A DNA stretch of 64,000 nt, taken from positions 1,054,001 to 1,118,000 of the forward strand of contig JAWKHH010000004.1 in the NCBI GenBank assembly GCA_041394945.1. The letters run 5' to 3'. A program made the translations under genes and the position numbers. Of this stretch, positions 9,416 through 16,998 are shown piece by piece. The stretch comes from Bryobacteraceae bacterium (GTDB taxonomy: Bacteria > Acidobacteriota > Terriglobia > Bryobacterales > Bryobacteraceae). Within the stretch, counting starts at the first letter, position 1. Every line of letters begins with the position of its first letter. The notes under the pieces were generated by a model, which was given only the letters and a program-made list of their open reading frames with translations, searched no databases and had not been told where the DNA came from.

Positions 9416-10131
9416 CGGTACACTCCCAGAAAATTCGAATTTCCTTCCACGGGCCGCCAGCGAGGCTCGGGATGGGCGAGCAGATCGGCCACCGCAGGCC
9501 GACGCACCTCGCCCGGATGATCGCCGGTATGGTAGGCCAGGTAGGGCCCGGCCGCCCCTTCGATCCGGCTTTCGCCGACGAATACCATTACGTGATAAGG
9601 CATGTCTTGTGCCAATTGCCGGAAGAAGAGCAAATCGCCGGCCCGGGCGTCTTCCACGCGGCGCGAGACCAGGTACGAGTTCCATTCGCGCAGTGTCCGG
9701 GCGTCCGCGAACTGTGTGTATTCATCCACATTTGTCCGGAACAGGTTCGCCCCGAGCGGCGTATCCGGATATTGATACCGGGCGACCGGCGGCAGGGGCG
9801 GCGGCCAACGCAGCCCAATGCGCGCGGCCCAATCGCCGTCATGCTTGCTGATCGATTCGCGGAACGCATACCGGACCAGGCCGGAGCAATCGGCTACGTC
9901 GCGGGGGAGGGAAGCGCGGTCCCGAAAGAACAGCTCCTCGGCGAGATAAGTGAACCACGCGCGGAAGGCTTCGCGGTCCGCCGGATCCGTGAGGCGGAGG
10001 GCGTCCTCGCCGGCGACGCCGGCTGCGGCAGCCACGCGTCCGGAAGGCCGGCGGCCGTCCTGACGCGCGACGATGTGGCCGAGGCCGAGCACCACGGCGA
10101 GTCCCCCGGCGATCGCGAGAATGCCTTTCAT
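9394..10131 (-). CDS. DUF1175 (YfaT-like) exported protein
   Basis: From the ATG at 10131 the 245-residue protein begins with a hydrophobic signal or anchor (ILAIAGGLAVVLGLGHIVA). The rest matches what I remember of DUF1175: DCSGLVRYAFRES, then AGDLLFFRQ and YHVMVFVG, followed by AYHTGD. The Cys in DCSGL and the following His residues give the appearance of an NlpC/P60-type papain-like fold, so a cysteine-hydrolase activity is possible but is inference. DUF1175 commonly neighbours a macroglobulin (yfaT-yfaS), and here the two genes overlap. An earlier start at 10203 would add 24 charged residues before the hydrophobic segment and is less likely. Confidence 0.8.
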   Translation of the reverse strand: MKGILAIAGGLAVVLGLGHIVARQDGRRPSGRVAAAAGVAGEDALRLTDPADREAFRAWFTYLAEELFFRDRASLPRDVADCSGLVRYAFRESISKHDGDWAARIGLRWPPPLPPVARYQYPDTPLGANLFRTNVDEYTQFADARTLREWNSYLVSRRVEDARAGDLLFFRQLAQDMPYHVMVFVGESRIEGAAGPYLAYHTGDHPGEVRRPAVADLLAHPEPRWRPVEGNSNFLGVYRWNILRD

Positions 10132-10248
10132 GCTTTGTGGCCGTTCGCTCCGATCCGGCCTACCGTCGATACGCGCAAAAGCAGTGCGCTTGGGCTCAGC
10201 CAAGGCGCGAGTTCGCCCGATTATACCGTGCTAGACTGCGAGTAGAAA

Positions 10249-10647
10249 ATGGCAAAGTCGAAAGTTTCGTTGGTCCAGTGGCTGCCGGTGGTAGCCTTGG
10301 CGTGGGCCGTTCCGGGAGGCGGGCACCTCCTGCTGAAGCGCCGTACGCGGGGTCTTCTGCTGTTCGGGTGCGTGCTGATCGCTTTCGTGGCCGGGCTCAT
10401 GATGCGCGGAGCGCTGTTCGAGCCACAGACCGGCGATCTGTTCACCACGCTGATCTATTGCGGCGGTTTCGTCGGCAACCTCGCCTCCGGCGCCCTCTAC
10501 CTGCTGGCGGTGATGATGGGCTACAACCAGCCCGACGTCGCCGGACACGTTCACGATTACGGCACGAAATTCCTGGTAGGCGCGGGACTCATGAACATTC
10601 TGGCGATGGTGGACGCCTACGAGATCGTCACCGGAAAGAAGAGCTGA
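10249..10647 (+). CDS. Small integral membrane protein (DUF6677-like)
   Basis: This 132-residue protein has three to four hydrophobic helices: around VVALAWAVPGGGHLLL, LLLFGCVLIAFVAGLMM, YCGGFVGNLASGALYLLAVMMGY and FLVGAGLMNILAMVDAYEIV. The N-terminal GGGHLLLKRRTRG resembles the PGxGHxYLGRxxRG pattern of TM2-like and DUF6677 membrane proteins. The C-terminus is basic. It is divergent from the DUF1175 operon and is followed four bases later by a second small membrane protein. An extended -10-like TGCTAGACT lies about 11 bases before the ATG. The function is unknown. Confidence 0.75.
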   Translation: MAKSKVSLVQWLPVVALAWAVPGGGHLLLKRRTRGLLLFGCVLIAFVAGLMMRGALFEPQTGDLFTTLIYCGGFVGNLASGALYLLAVMMGYNQPDVAGHVHDYGTKFLVGAGLMNILAMVDAYEIVTGKKS

Positions 10648-10651
10648 CGCA

Positions 10652-10837
10652 ATGCCGAAAATGACTCTGTCCCACCTGGAGGCGAGTGTCCTGTTCGCGA
10701 TCCTGGCGTCGGTCGTCCTCGGCGTGGTGACCAAGAACACCGATACCGAGCGGCTTCACTACGGCCTGTATTGTCTCGGTTGTTTTCTGGCGGCGCTATT
10801 CGGGCTCGGGTGGCTGATGTACCTCGGCCACGGGTAG
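10652..10837 (+). CDS. 61-residue two-helix membrane protein
   Basis: The short product has two hydrophobic segments, ASVLFAILASVVLGVVT and YGLYCLGCFLAALFGLGWLMYL, joined by a charged turn (KNTDTERLH). It starts four bases after the preceding membrane protein gene, so the two are probably made together. Coding status is supported by this tight arrangement and by the clean two-helix pattern. I recognise no family and can give no function. Confidence 0.6.
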   Translation: MPKMTLSHLEASVLFAILASVVLGVVTKNTDTERLHYGLYCLGCFLAALFGLGWLMYLGHG

Positions 10838-10847
10838 CCGAGGGCGG

Positions 10848-11825
10848 CTAGGCGTCCACGTGATCGGAGAAAAATCGATCCAGCCGCGCCTTGTGGTCGT
10901 GGCTGAGCCGCTTCGATAAATCCATCATTTCCGACTTCTTCAGCGGCTTGAACGCCTTGGTGAGCCGGATGTTCTCGTCTATGTGGTCGAGCTTGGGCAT
11001 GCCCATCACGGCGGCCGCCACCGGCAGCGACAACGCGTAGCGGATCAGCGTGTCGATCGGCGCCGCGTTGACGAGTCCGTCCTGCGCGAACAACTTCATC
11101 GCCGTCACGCCCATCTTCTTCTTTAGCGCGGCCGGCAGGGCGATGTGCTCGAAGCTGTCCTTCATCTCGCGGTTGATCACCATGCCGCCCTTGCCGTTGG
11201 TCATGCCGACAAGCGCGGCATTGAGCGCCATCTGGGTGCAATCGAAATCGTGCCGTTCGATGGCGGTCTTCAGCGTCGTGGGATCGGTGTGGCTGGTGAC
11301 GCCGATGAAGCGCGTCACCTTTTGGTCGCGCAGCTTGTAGAGCACCTTCAACACGCCGTCGGCGGCTTCCACCTTGGCGAGGTCATCGGCGCCAAGCAGG
11401 GAGTGGACGTGGATGAGATCCACCTGGTCCACGCCGAGGCGCTTCATGGACGCCTCGAGAATCTTTTCGGCCTTGGCGCCGTCGCGCTCGTTGATCTTGG
11501 TCGCGATCCACAGGCCGTTGCGACGGCCCGCGATCGCCTTGCCCACCCAGCCTTCGCTCTTTCCGCTGCCGTAGCCGTAGGCGGTGTCGATGTAGGTGAC
11601 GCCGAGGTCCATCGCCTTGTGCAGCGCCTCGACGGCCTTCTCCTCTTCCTTGTAGCTCAGCAGGCGCGAGCCGCAGCCCATGGCGGCCACCGACACGCGC
11701 GCGCCGGTCTTGCCGAGAATCCGCGTCGGCATGCCCGTCTTGGGGTCGTTCTTGGCGCCCATGGCGGACTGCGCGGCGGCGCCGAAGGGAATGGCTTCGA
11801 GGAAAGTGCGTCGAGTGATCGGCAT
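10848..11825 (-). CDS. Tat-exported aldo/keto reductase
   Basis: The 325-residue protein begins with a twin-arginine-type leader (RRTFLEAIPFGAAAQSA) and continues as an aldo/keto reductase TIM barrel. The catalytic tetrad is visible: Asp and Tyr in DTAYGYG, Lys in IATKINER and His in DLIHVHSL. The closing domain contains SHDHKARLDRFFSDH. Known members reduce carbonyls with NADPH. Tat leaders on such proteins are common in acidobacteria and planctomycetes, where substrate and cofactor supply are unclear. A -10-like TATGAT lies six bases before the ATG and there is no Shine-Dalgarno. It is divergent from the enolase-superfamily gene across 48 bases. Confidence 0.85.
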   Translation of the reverse strand: MPITRRTFLEAIPFGAAAQSAMGAKNDPKTGMPTRILGKTGARVSVAAMGCGSRLLSYKEEEKAVEALHKAMDLGVTYIDTAYGYGSGKSEGWVGKAIAGRRNGLWIATKINERDGAKAEKILEASMKRLGVDQVDLIHVHSLLGADDLAKVEAADGVLKVLYKLRDQKVTRFIGVTSHTDPTTLKTAIERHDFDCTQMALNAALVGMTNGKGGMVINREMKDSFEHIALPAALKKKMGVTAMKLFAQDGLVNAAPIDTLIRYALSLPVAAAVMGMPKLDHIDENIRLTKAFKPLKKSEMMDLSKRLSHDHKARLDRFFSDHVDA

Positions 11826-11831
11826 GTGCCG

Positions 11832-11837
11832 ATCATA
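11832..11837 (-). promoter_or_regulatory. -10-like hexamer close to the aldo/keto reductase start
   Basis: TATGAT on the minus strand ends six bases before the ATG at 11825. No Shine-Dalgarno lies between, so transcription starting about seven bases downstream of the hexamer would give a leaderless or nearly leaderless message. No convincing -35 is visible. The call rests on position and similarity to other starts in this window. Confidence 0.35.
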
Positions 11838-11859
11838 TCGCTTCCGGAGGCCGTTGTGC

Positions 11860-11865
11860 TAGCAT
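11860..11865 (+). promoter_or_regulatory. Extended -10-like element before the enolase-superfamily gene
   Basis: TGCTAGCAT contains TAGCAT at 11860-11865 with the extended TG two bases upstream. It ends eight bases before the ATG at 11874, with no Shine-Dalgarno between. Together with the opposing element at 11832-11837 it makes a compact divergent promoter region. Confidence 0.35.
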
Positions 11866-11873
11866 TCGCGCTG

Positions 11874-12989
11874 ATGAGGATTACCGGCGTCGAGACGATC
11901 TACCTGCGCCTGCCCGAGGTGAAGGGCCAGTGCGACAGCGGCCAGGACGCGCTGCTGGTGCGTGTTTCGACCGACGCCGGCATCACGGGCGTCGGCGAAG
12001 TGGACTCGAGCCCGATGGCGGTGAAGGGCGCCATCGACGGTCCGTTTTCGCACACCATCACCTGCGGGCTTGGCCAACTGGTGCTGGGCGAGGACCCGTT
12101 CGAGACCGAAAAGATCTGGCACAAGATGTACGGGCGAAACGTCTATGCCGGGCGATCCGGCATCGGTTTCCACGCCATGTCTGGCATCGACATCGCGTTG
12201 TGGGACATCAAGGGCAAGGCGCTGGGGCTGCCCGTGTGGAAGCTCCTGGGAGGCGGATTTCACGAGAGGATCCGCTGCTACGCGAGTTCGCTTTTTGGGC
12301 CGACTCCGGCCGCCACCGGTGAACTGGCGCGCCGTTATCGCGACCGCGGCTTCAACGCGGTGAAGTTCGGATGGGCGCCGATGGGCGCCGAGGCAGCCAC
12401 CGATATCGCCCTTGTGCGCGAGGCGCGAAAAGGGCTCGGCGACGCCGACCTCCTCGTCGACGCCGGCCTGGTCTGGGACGCCAAGACCGCGATTCAGCGC
12501 GCCCGCGCCTTCGCCGACCATGGGATCTTTTGGCTTGAGGAGCCGCTGCGTCCCGACGACTACCTGGGCTACGCCAAACTCGCCGCCGCCACCGACGTGC
12601 GGATCGCCGCCGGCGAGGAAGAGTCCGGCCGGGCCGGGTTCCTGGATCTGATGGACAAAGGCCGGGTGGACGTCGTCCAGGTGGATCTCACCCGCTGCGG
12701 CGGCTTCACCGAAGCGATGAAGGTCGCCTCGCTCGCCCAGGATCGCGGTCTGCCGGTGGCCAACCACGGTTTCACCACCTATGTGAATGTCGCCGCGGCG
12801 CTGCACTGGCTGAACTCGATCCCCAATGCTTTGATCTGCGAATTCGTCGCGGAAGAGGAAACGACCTTGCGGGATGAGATCACTATTCAGAAAATCCGCG
12901 CCGTGGACGGCTACCTGCAGCCGCCGGACGCTCCGGGACTCGGTGTGGATTTGAACGAGGAAGCCATCCGGAGGTACCGTGTTGCATGA
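11874..12989 (+). CDS. Enolase-superfamily (mandelate racemase/muconate lactonizing type) enzyme
   Basis: The 371-residue protein has the capping domain followed by a modified TIM barrel. Metal ligands fit D196 (LLVDAGLVWD), E222 (LEEP) and E248 (GEEE). K164 in NAVKFGW and H298 in NHGF are candidate acid/base residues, as in dehydratases and racemases of sugar acids. The substrate is not evident. The ATG at 11874 is used because the sequence upstream of it is non-homologous and antisense to the aldo/keto reductase gene. The next gene overlaps its stop by four bases (ATGA), so this enzyme and the amidohydrolase are coupled. Confidence 0.85.
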   Translation: MRITGVETIYLRLPEVKGQCDSGQDALLVRVSTDAGITGVGEVDSSPMAVKGAIDGPFSHTITCGLGQLVLGEDPFETEKIWHKMYGRNVYAGRSGIGFHAMSGIDIALWDIKGKALGLPVWKLLGGGFHERIRCYASSLFGPTPAATGELARRYRDRGFNAVKFGWAPMGAEAATDIALVREARKGLGDADLLVDAGLVWDAKTAIQRARAFADHGIFWLEEPLRPDDYLGYAKLAAATDVRIAAGEEESGRAGFLDLMDKGRVDVVQVDLTRCGGFTEAMKVASLAQDRGLPVANHGFTTYVNVAAALHWLNSIPNALICEFVAEEETTLRDEITIQKIRAVDGYLQPPDAPGLGVDLNEEAIRRYRVA

Positions 12990-14401
12990 CCATCGCACGA
13001 TGGATGTTTTTGGCCGTCTCCGCGCTCGCCTTCGGGCAGCAGTATGAACTGGTGATCCGGGGCGGACGTGTCATCGATCCGGCCTCGCAGATCGATTCGG
13101 TGGCCAATATCGGCATTCGCGGCGGTAAGATCGCATCGGTCACCACCGGACCGCTCGATGGGCGGAAATACATCGACGCCACCGGCAAGGTAGTGGCGCC
13201 TGGATTCATCGACCTGCATGCCCACGGCCAGGACGAGGAGAACCAGCGCTACCAGGTGCAGGACGGCGTCACAACGGCGCTGGAACTCGAGATCGGCACG
13301 CTCGACGTCGATGCCTGGTACCGTGCGCGGGAAGGGAAGCGGCTCATCCATTCCGGAGTGAGCGCCGGACATCCGCCGGCTCGGATCCGGGTGATGAAGG
13401 ACCCAAGCACGACGCTCGTGCCCTCCGGCGACGGCGCCCGGCGCGCGGCCACGGCGGAAGAGATCACGGCCATGAAGGCCCATATCGAGCGCGGACTGCT
13501 CGACGGGGCTCTGGGGGTGGGGTTCGGGATTCAGTACACGCCGGCGGCATCACGGGAAGAGGTTCTCGAAATGTTTCGGCTGGCGGCGCGGTTCGACCGT
13601 CCGGCGTTCGTCCACATCCGGCACATGGGCGCGGCGGAGCCCGATGCGCTCACGGCTCTTCAAGAGGTGATCGCCAACGCGGCGGTGACCGGCGCGCCGT
13701 TGCACGTGGTCCACATTACTTCCTCCGGCCTCGGCCAGACGCCGCTGCTGCTCGATACGATCGCCGACGCCCGCCGCCGCGGCATGGACATCACCACCGA
13801 GTGCTACCCCTACAACGCCGCCATGACCGAACTGCAGAGCGCGATGTTCGACCCCGGCTGGCAGAAGGTGCTCGGCATTTCGTTCGATCGCGTGGAATGG
13901 GTGGCGACGGGTGATCGTCTCACCGAGGCGACCTTTCCACGGCGGCGGGAGGAGGGCGGCATGGTGATCATGCACATGATTCCGGACGCGGTGGTGGAGG
14001 CGGCCGTGGCCAGCCCGCTGGCGATGATCGCGAGCGACGGCGTGATCGAGGAGGGCAAAGGGCACCCGCGTGGCGCCGGAACGTTCACCCGGGTCTTGGG
14101 GCGATACGTGCGCGAAAAGCACGTGCTCGGGCTGATGGACGCCGTTTCGAAAATGAGCTATCAGCCCGCCGAACGGCTGGGCCTTTCGAACAAAGGCCGG
14201 CTCGCGGCCGGCGCCGACGCCGATATCGTCGTATTCGATCCGGACCGGGTTTCAGACCGGGCGACGTTCCGCGAACCGACGCTGCCGCCGGTGGGCATGG
14301 AAACGGTGGTGGTGGCGGGTACAGTTGTGGTGGACAGCGGCCGATTAATAGAAGGAGTCCATCCGGGGCAGGCTGTTCGCGGTCCGAAGCGACTAGAATA
14401 G
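12986..14401 (+). CDS. Exported N-acyl-D-amino-acid deacylase-like amidohydrolase
   Basis: The 471-residue protein starts with a hydrophobic leader (WMFLAVSALAFGQ) and then shows the amidohydrolase pattern: LVIRGGRVIDPAS, GKVVAPGFIDLHAHG (the HxH metal site), a histidine-bearing FVHIRHMGA and HVVHITSSG, and the late ASDGVIEEGKGHPRGAGTF. This arrangement, particularly the last motif, is typical of D-aminoacylase and N-acyl-D-glutamate deacylase enzymes that cut N-acylated D-amino acids. The substrate could also be another cyclic or acyl amide. It is translationally coupled to the enolase-superfamily enzyme, perhaps forming a small scavenging module. Confidence 0.82.
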   Translation: MTIARWMFLAVSALAFGQQYELVIRGGRVIDPASQIDSVANIGIRGGKIASVTTGPLDGRKYIDATGKVVAPGFIDLHAHGQDEENQRYQVQDGVTTALELEIGTLDVDAWYRAREGKRLIHSGVSAGHPPARIRVMKDPSTTLVPSGDGARRAATAEEITAMKAHIERGLLDGALGVGFGIQYTPAASREEVLEMFRLAARFDRPAFVHIRHMGAAEPDALTALQEVIANAAVTGAPLHVVHITSSGLGQTPLLLDTIADARRRGMDITTECYPYNAAMTELQSAMFDPGWQKVLGISFDRVEWVATGDRLTEATFPRRREEGGMVIMHMIPDAVVEAAVASPLAMIASDGVIEEGKGHPRGAGTFTRVLGRYVREKHVLGLMDAVSKMSYQPAERLGLSNKGRLAAGADADIVVFDPDRVSDRATFREPTLPPVGMETVVVAGTVVVDSGRLIEGVHPGQAVRGPKRLE

Positions 14402-14407
14402 AAGGAA

Positions 14408-14653
14408 ATGACCGCGCATGTGTACGTCTCGTTGAAGAAGACCGTTCTCGATCCTCAAGGCCAGACGATCCAGGCTGCATTGGCGAGCCGTGGATACGGC
14501 AGCATCGAAGCCGTCCGGCAGGGGAAGGTGTTCGAGATCGAGGTCGCCGACGGGGCGGACGCCGACGCCGTTCGGAAGCAGGTGGATGAGATCGCGCACG
14601 AGATTCTGGCGAACCCGGTGATCGAAGAATACCGGGTGGAATGGACCGCGTAA
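14408..14653 (+). CDS. purS: Phosphoribosylformylglycinamidine synthase subunit PurS
   Basis: The 81-residue protein matches PurS in length and pattern: HVYVSLKKTVLDPQG at the start, ALASRGYGSIEAVRQGK in the middle and NPVIEEYRVEW at the end. PurS bridges the PurQ glutaminase and PurL synthase in the fourth step of purine synthesis. The ATG at 14408 has AAGGAA just upstream. purQ and purL are not in this window, so the partners are elsewhere. Confidence 0.93.
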   Translation: MTAHVYVSLKKTVLDPQGQTIQAALASRGYGSIEAVRQGKVFEIEVADGADADAVRKQVDEIAHEILANPVIEEYRVEWTA

Positions 14654-14719
14654 GTCCGCGCAGAGGGGGCCGCCGCGCCGCCTAAACATTAGTCACCAAA
14701 CAACCGAAGGTACAAGCAT

Positions 14720-16573
14720 ATGTGCGGAATTGTAGGCTACATCGGCAAGCGTAGCGCGGTGCCCATCATTCTGGACGGGTTGAAGCGCCTCGAGTACAGA
14801 GGATATGATTCGGCCGGCTTGGCCGTGCTGAACGGAGGGACCGAGATCACCGTGCGGCGCGCCGAGGGCAAACTGCGGAATCTCGAGGAGCAGGTCCGCG
14901 AGAAGCCGGTTTCCGGCAACTACGGCATCGGACACACCCGCTGGGCCACCCACGGGCGTCCGACCGAAGAGAACGCCCATCCGCACTCGGACCCGAGCCG
15001 CGACGTGGTGGTGGTTCACAACGGCATCGTTGAGAATTATCTCGGCTTGAAGCATCAGTTGGAAGCCGAAGGCCACGTGTTCCGGTCCGAAACCGACACC
15101 GAGGTGATCGCGCACCTGGTGGCGAAGTATCTGAATGGTTCGCTCGAGGAAGCCGTTCGCAAGGCGGTGAAACAACTGAACGGGGTGTTTGCGCTGGGGG
15201 TGATCTCGCGGCGCGACCCGGGCAAGATTGTCGGCGCACGCAGCGGCCCGCCGGCGGTGGTTGGCATCGGTGAACACGAATACTTCCTTGCCTCTGACGT
15301 GCCGGCGATTCTGAGCCACACCCGCGACATGATCTTCCTCGACGACGGCGATCTGGCCGTGCTCACCGAGGAGGGCGTGCAGCTCACCGACTTCGACGGG
15401 AAGCCGATCAACCGGAGCGTCTCACACATTCTCTGGGATCCGATCATGGCGGAGAAGGGCGGCTACAAGCACTTCATGCTCAAAGAGATCTTTGAGCAGC
15501 CGCGCGCCTTGCGGGACACCATGCTCGGCCGCGTGAGCCAGGAGACCGGGCACGTGTTCCTGGACGAAGTGAACCTGACGGCGAAGGAGCTGGCGGAGTT
15601 CAAGAGTCTGAAGGTGGTTGCGTGCGGCACGAGCTGGCACGCGGGCCTGGCCGGCAAGTTCATGATCGAAAAGCTTGCCCGCATCCCGGTGGAAGTGGAC
15701 TACGGCAGCGAGTTCCGCTATCGCGACCCGATCATCGATCCTTCGATGCTGACGGTGGTGATCTCGCAGTCCGGAGAGACGGCCGATACGCTTGCCGCGC
15801 AGCGTGAAGCCAAGCAGAAGGGTTCGAAGACGCTTGCCATCTGCAACGTGGTGGGCTCCATGATCACGCGCGAGGCGGTGGGCAACCTGCTCACGCACGC
15901 CGGACCGGAGATCGGCGTAGCCTCGACCAAGGCGTTCAGCTGCCAGTTGACGGCGATGTTCGAGCTCGCCCTGCATCTTGCCCAAGCGCGCCGGGGCGAC
16001 GATCCGGCACTGCAGGAACTCGGCCTCGAACTGCTGCGCATCCCGGGCAAGATGGAGGCGGTGCTCGCCAACGACTCCTACTACGAAGACCTCGCCCGCG
16101 AACTGTACAAGGCGACCGACTTCCTGTTTCTAGGCCGGGGAATCCACTACCCGATCGCGCTCGAGGGCGCGTTGAAGCTGAAGGAGATCTCCTACATCCA
16201 CGCCGAGGGCTACCCGGCCGGGGAGATGAAGCACGGTCCGAACGCGCTCATTGATGAGAACCTGCCGGTGGTGGTGTTGTGCGCGCGCGACTCTTCGAAC
16301 GAAGACAGCCGCATCCGCTACGAGAAGACGCTGTCGAACATCCAGGAAGTGAACGCCCGCGCCGGCATCGTCGTCGCGGTGGCGAGCGAGCAGGATGTGG
16401 ACGAAGTCAAGAAAGTGGCCAAGCACGTGATCGCGATTCCGGAAACCAATGAATTGCTGCTGCCCATTCTCGAGATCGTGCCGCTCCAGTTGCTGGCGTA
16501 TCACATCGCGGTGCGCCGCGGCTGCGACGTGGATCAGCCCCGCAACCTGGCCAAGAGCGTCACGGTAGAATAA
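14720..16573 (+). CDS. glmS: Glutamine--fructose-6-phosphate aminotransferase
   Basis: The 617-residue enzyme starts MCGIVGYIGKR, so Cys2 is the N-terminal nucleophile of the class II glutaminase domain. RGYDSAG and HTRWATHG follow. Two sugar isomerase (SIS) domains come next, with SQSGETADT and GRGIHYPIALEGALKLKEISY, and the protein ends with the characteristic KSVTVE. It makes glucosamine-6-phosphate for peptidoglycan and lipopolysaccharide and acts in the cytoplasm. Length and motifs are normal for the family. The YjbQ frame begins about at its stop. Confidence 0.98.
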   Translation: MCGIVGYIGKRSAVPIILDGLKRLEYRGYDSAGLAVLNGGTEITVRRAEGKLRNLEEQVREKPVSGNYGIGHTRWATHGRPTEENAHPHSDPSRDVVVVHNGIVENYLGLKHQLEAEGHVFRSETDTEVIAHLVAKYLNGSLEEAVRKAVKQLNGVFALGVISRRDPGKIVGARSGPPAVVGIGEHEYFLASDVPAILSHTRDMIFLDDGDLAVLTEEGVQLTDFDGKPINRSVSHILWDPIMAEKGGYKHFMLKEIFEQPRALRDTMLGRVSQETGHVFLDEVNLTAKELAEFKSLKVVACGTSWHAGLAGKFMIEKLARIPVEVDYGSEFRYRDPIIDPSMLTVVISQSGETADTLAAQREAKQKGSKTLAICNVVGSMITREAVGNLLTHAGPEIGVASTKAFSCQLTAMFELALHLAQARRGDDPALQELGLELLRIPGKMEAVLANDSYYEDLARELYKATDFLFLGRGIHYPIALEGALKLKEISYIHAEGYPAGEMKHGPNALIDENLPVVVLCARDSSNEDSRIRYEKTLSNIQEVNARAGIVVAVASEQDVDEVKKVAKHVIAIPETNELLLPILEIVPLQLLAYHIAVRRGCDVDQPRNLAKSVTVE

Positions 16574-16578
16574 TCGGT

Positions 16579-16998
16579 CTGCGCCAAGCGACCCTCCAGC
16601 TTACGATCGCCACCAGCGGCAAGGGCTTCTACGAGTTCACCCGCGAGGTGGCATCGTGGCTTGGGAAGACGGGGGTACGGGAAGGATTGCTTACGGTGTT
16701 CGTCCGGCACACGTCGGCCTCACTAACAATCCAGGAAAACGCCGACCCGGATGTGGTCCATGACCTGAAGCGCTTTTTCGAGCGCATCGCCCCGGAGGAC
16801 AACCGCCTCTACCGGCACACGATGGAGGGTCCGGACGATATGCCCGCGCACATCAAAGCCGCGCTGACACAGACACAACTGTCGATCCCGGTAATCGACG
16901 GAGGAATGACGCTCGGCACCTGGCAGGGCATCTACCTGATCGAGCACCGGGCGCATCCGCACTCGCGCCGTGTGGCGCTGCACTTCATCGGGGAGTGA
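16579..16998 (+). CDS. YjbQ/UPF0047 family protein with a non-standard start codon
   Basis: The protein carries the family pattern HTSASLTIQENADPDV, PEDNRLYRHTMEGPDDMPAHIKAAL and LGTWQGIYLIEHRAHPH. Homologues have been linked to thiamin phosphate synthesis as a secondary activity. The family's first strand (about QATLQLTIATSGKGFYEFT) lies upstream of the first ordinary start codon, GTG at 16648. No ATG, GTG or TTG is in frame between the last stop and that GTG. I therefore place the start tentatively at CTG 16579, giving 139 residues; ATC 16573 or ATA 16570, which overlaps the glmS stop, are alternatives. The 3' end overlaps the convergent ABC gene by 14 bases. Confidence 0.75.
   Translation: MRQATLQLTIATSGKGFYEFTREVASWLGKTGVREGLLTVFVRHTSASLTIQENADPDVVHDLKRFFERIAPEDNRLYRHTMEGPDDMPAHIKAALTQTQLSIPVIDGGMTLGTWQGIYLIEHRAHPHSRRVALHFIGE

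Noticed and set aside
9416..9685. N-terminal extension of the macroglobulin gene
   Set aside because: It overlaps DUF1175 and would hide the signal peptide, whereas GTG 9415 has a Shine-Dalgarno.
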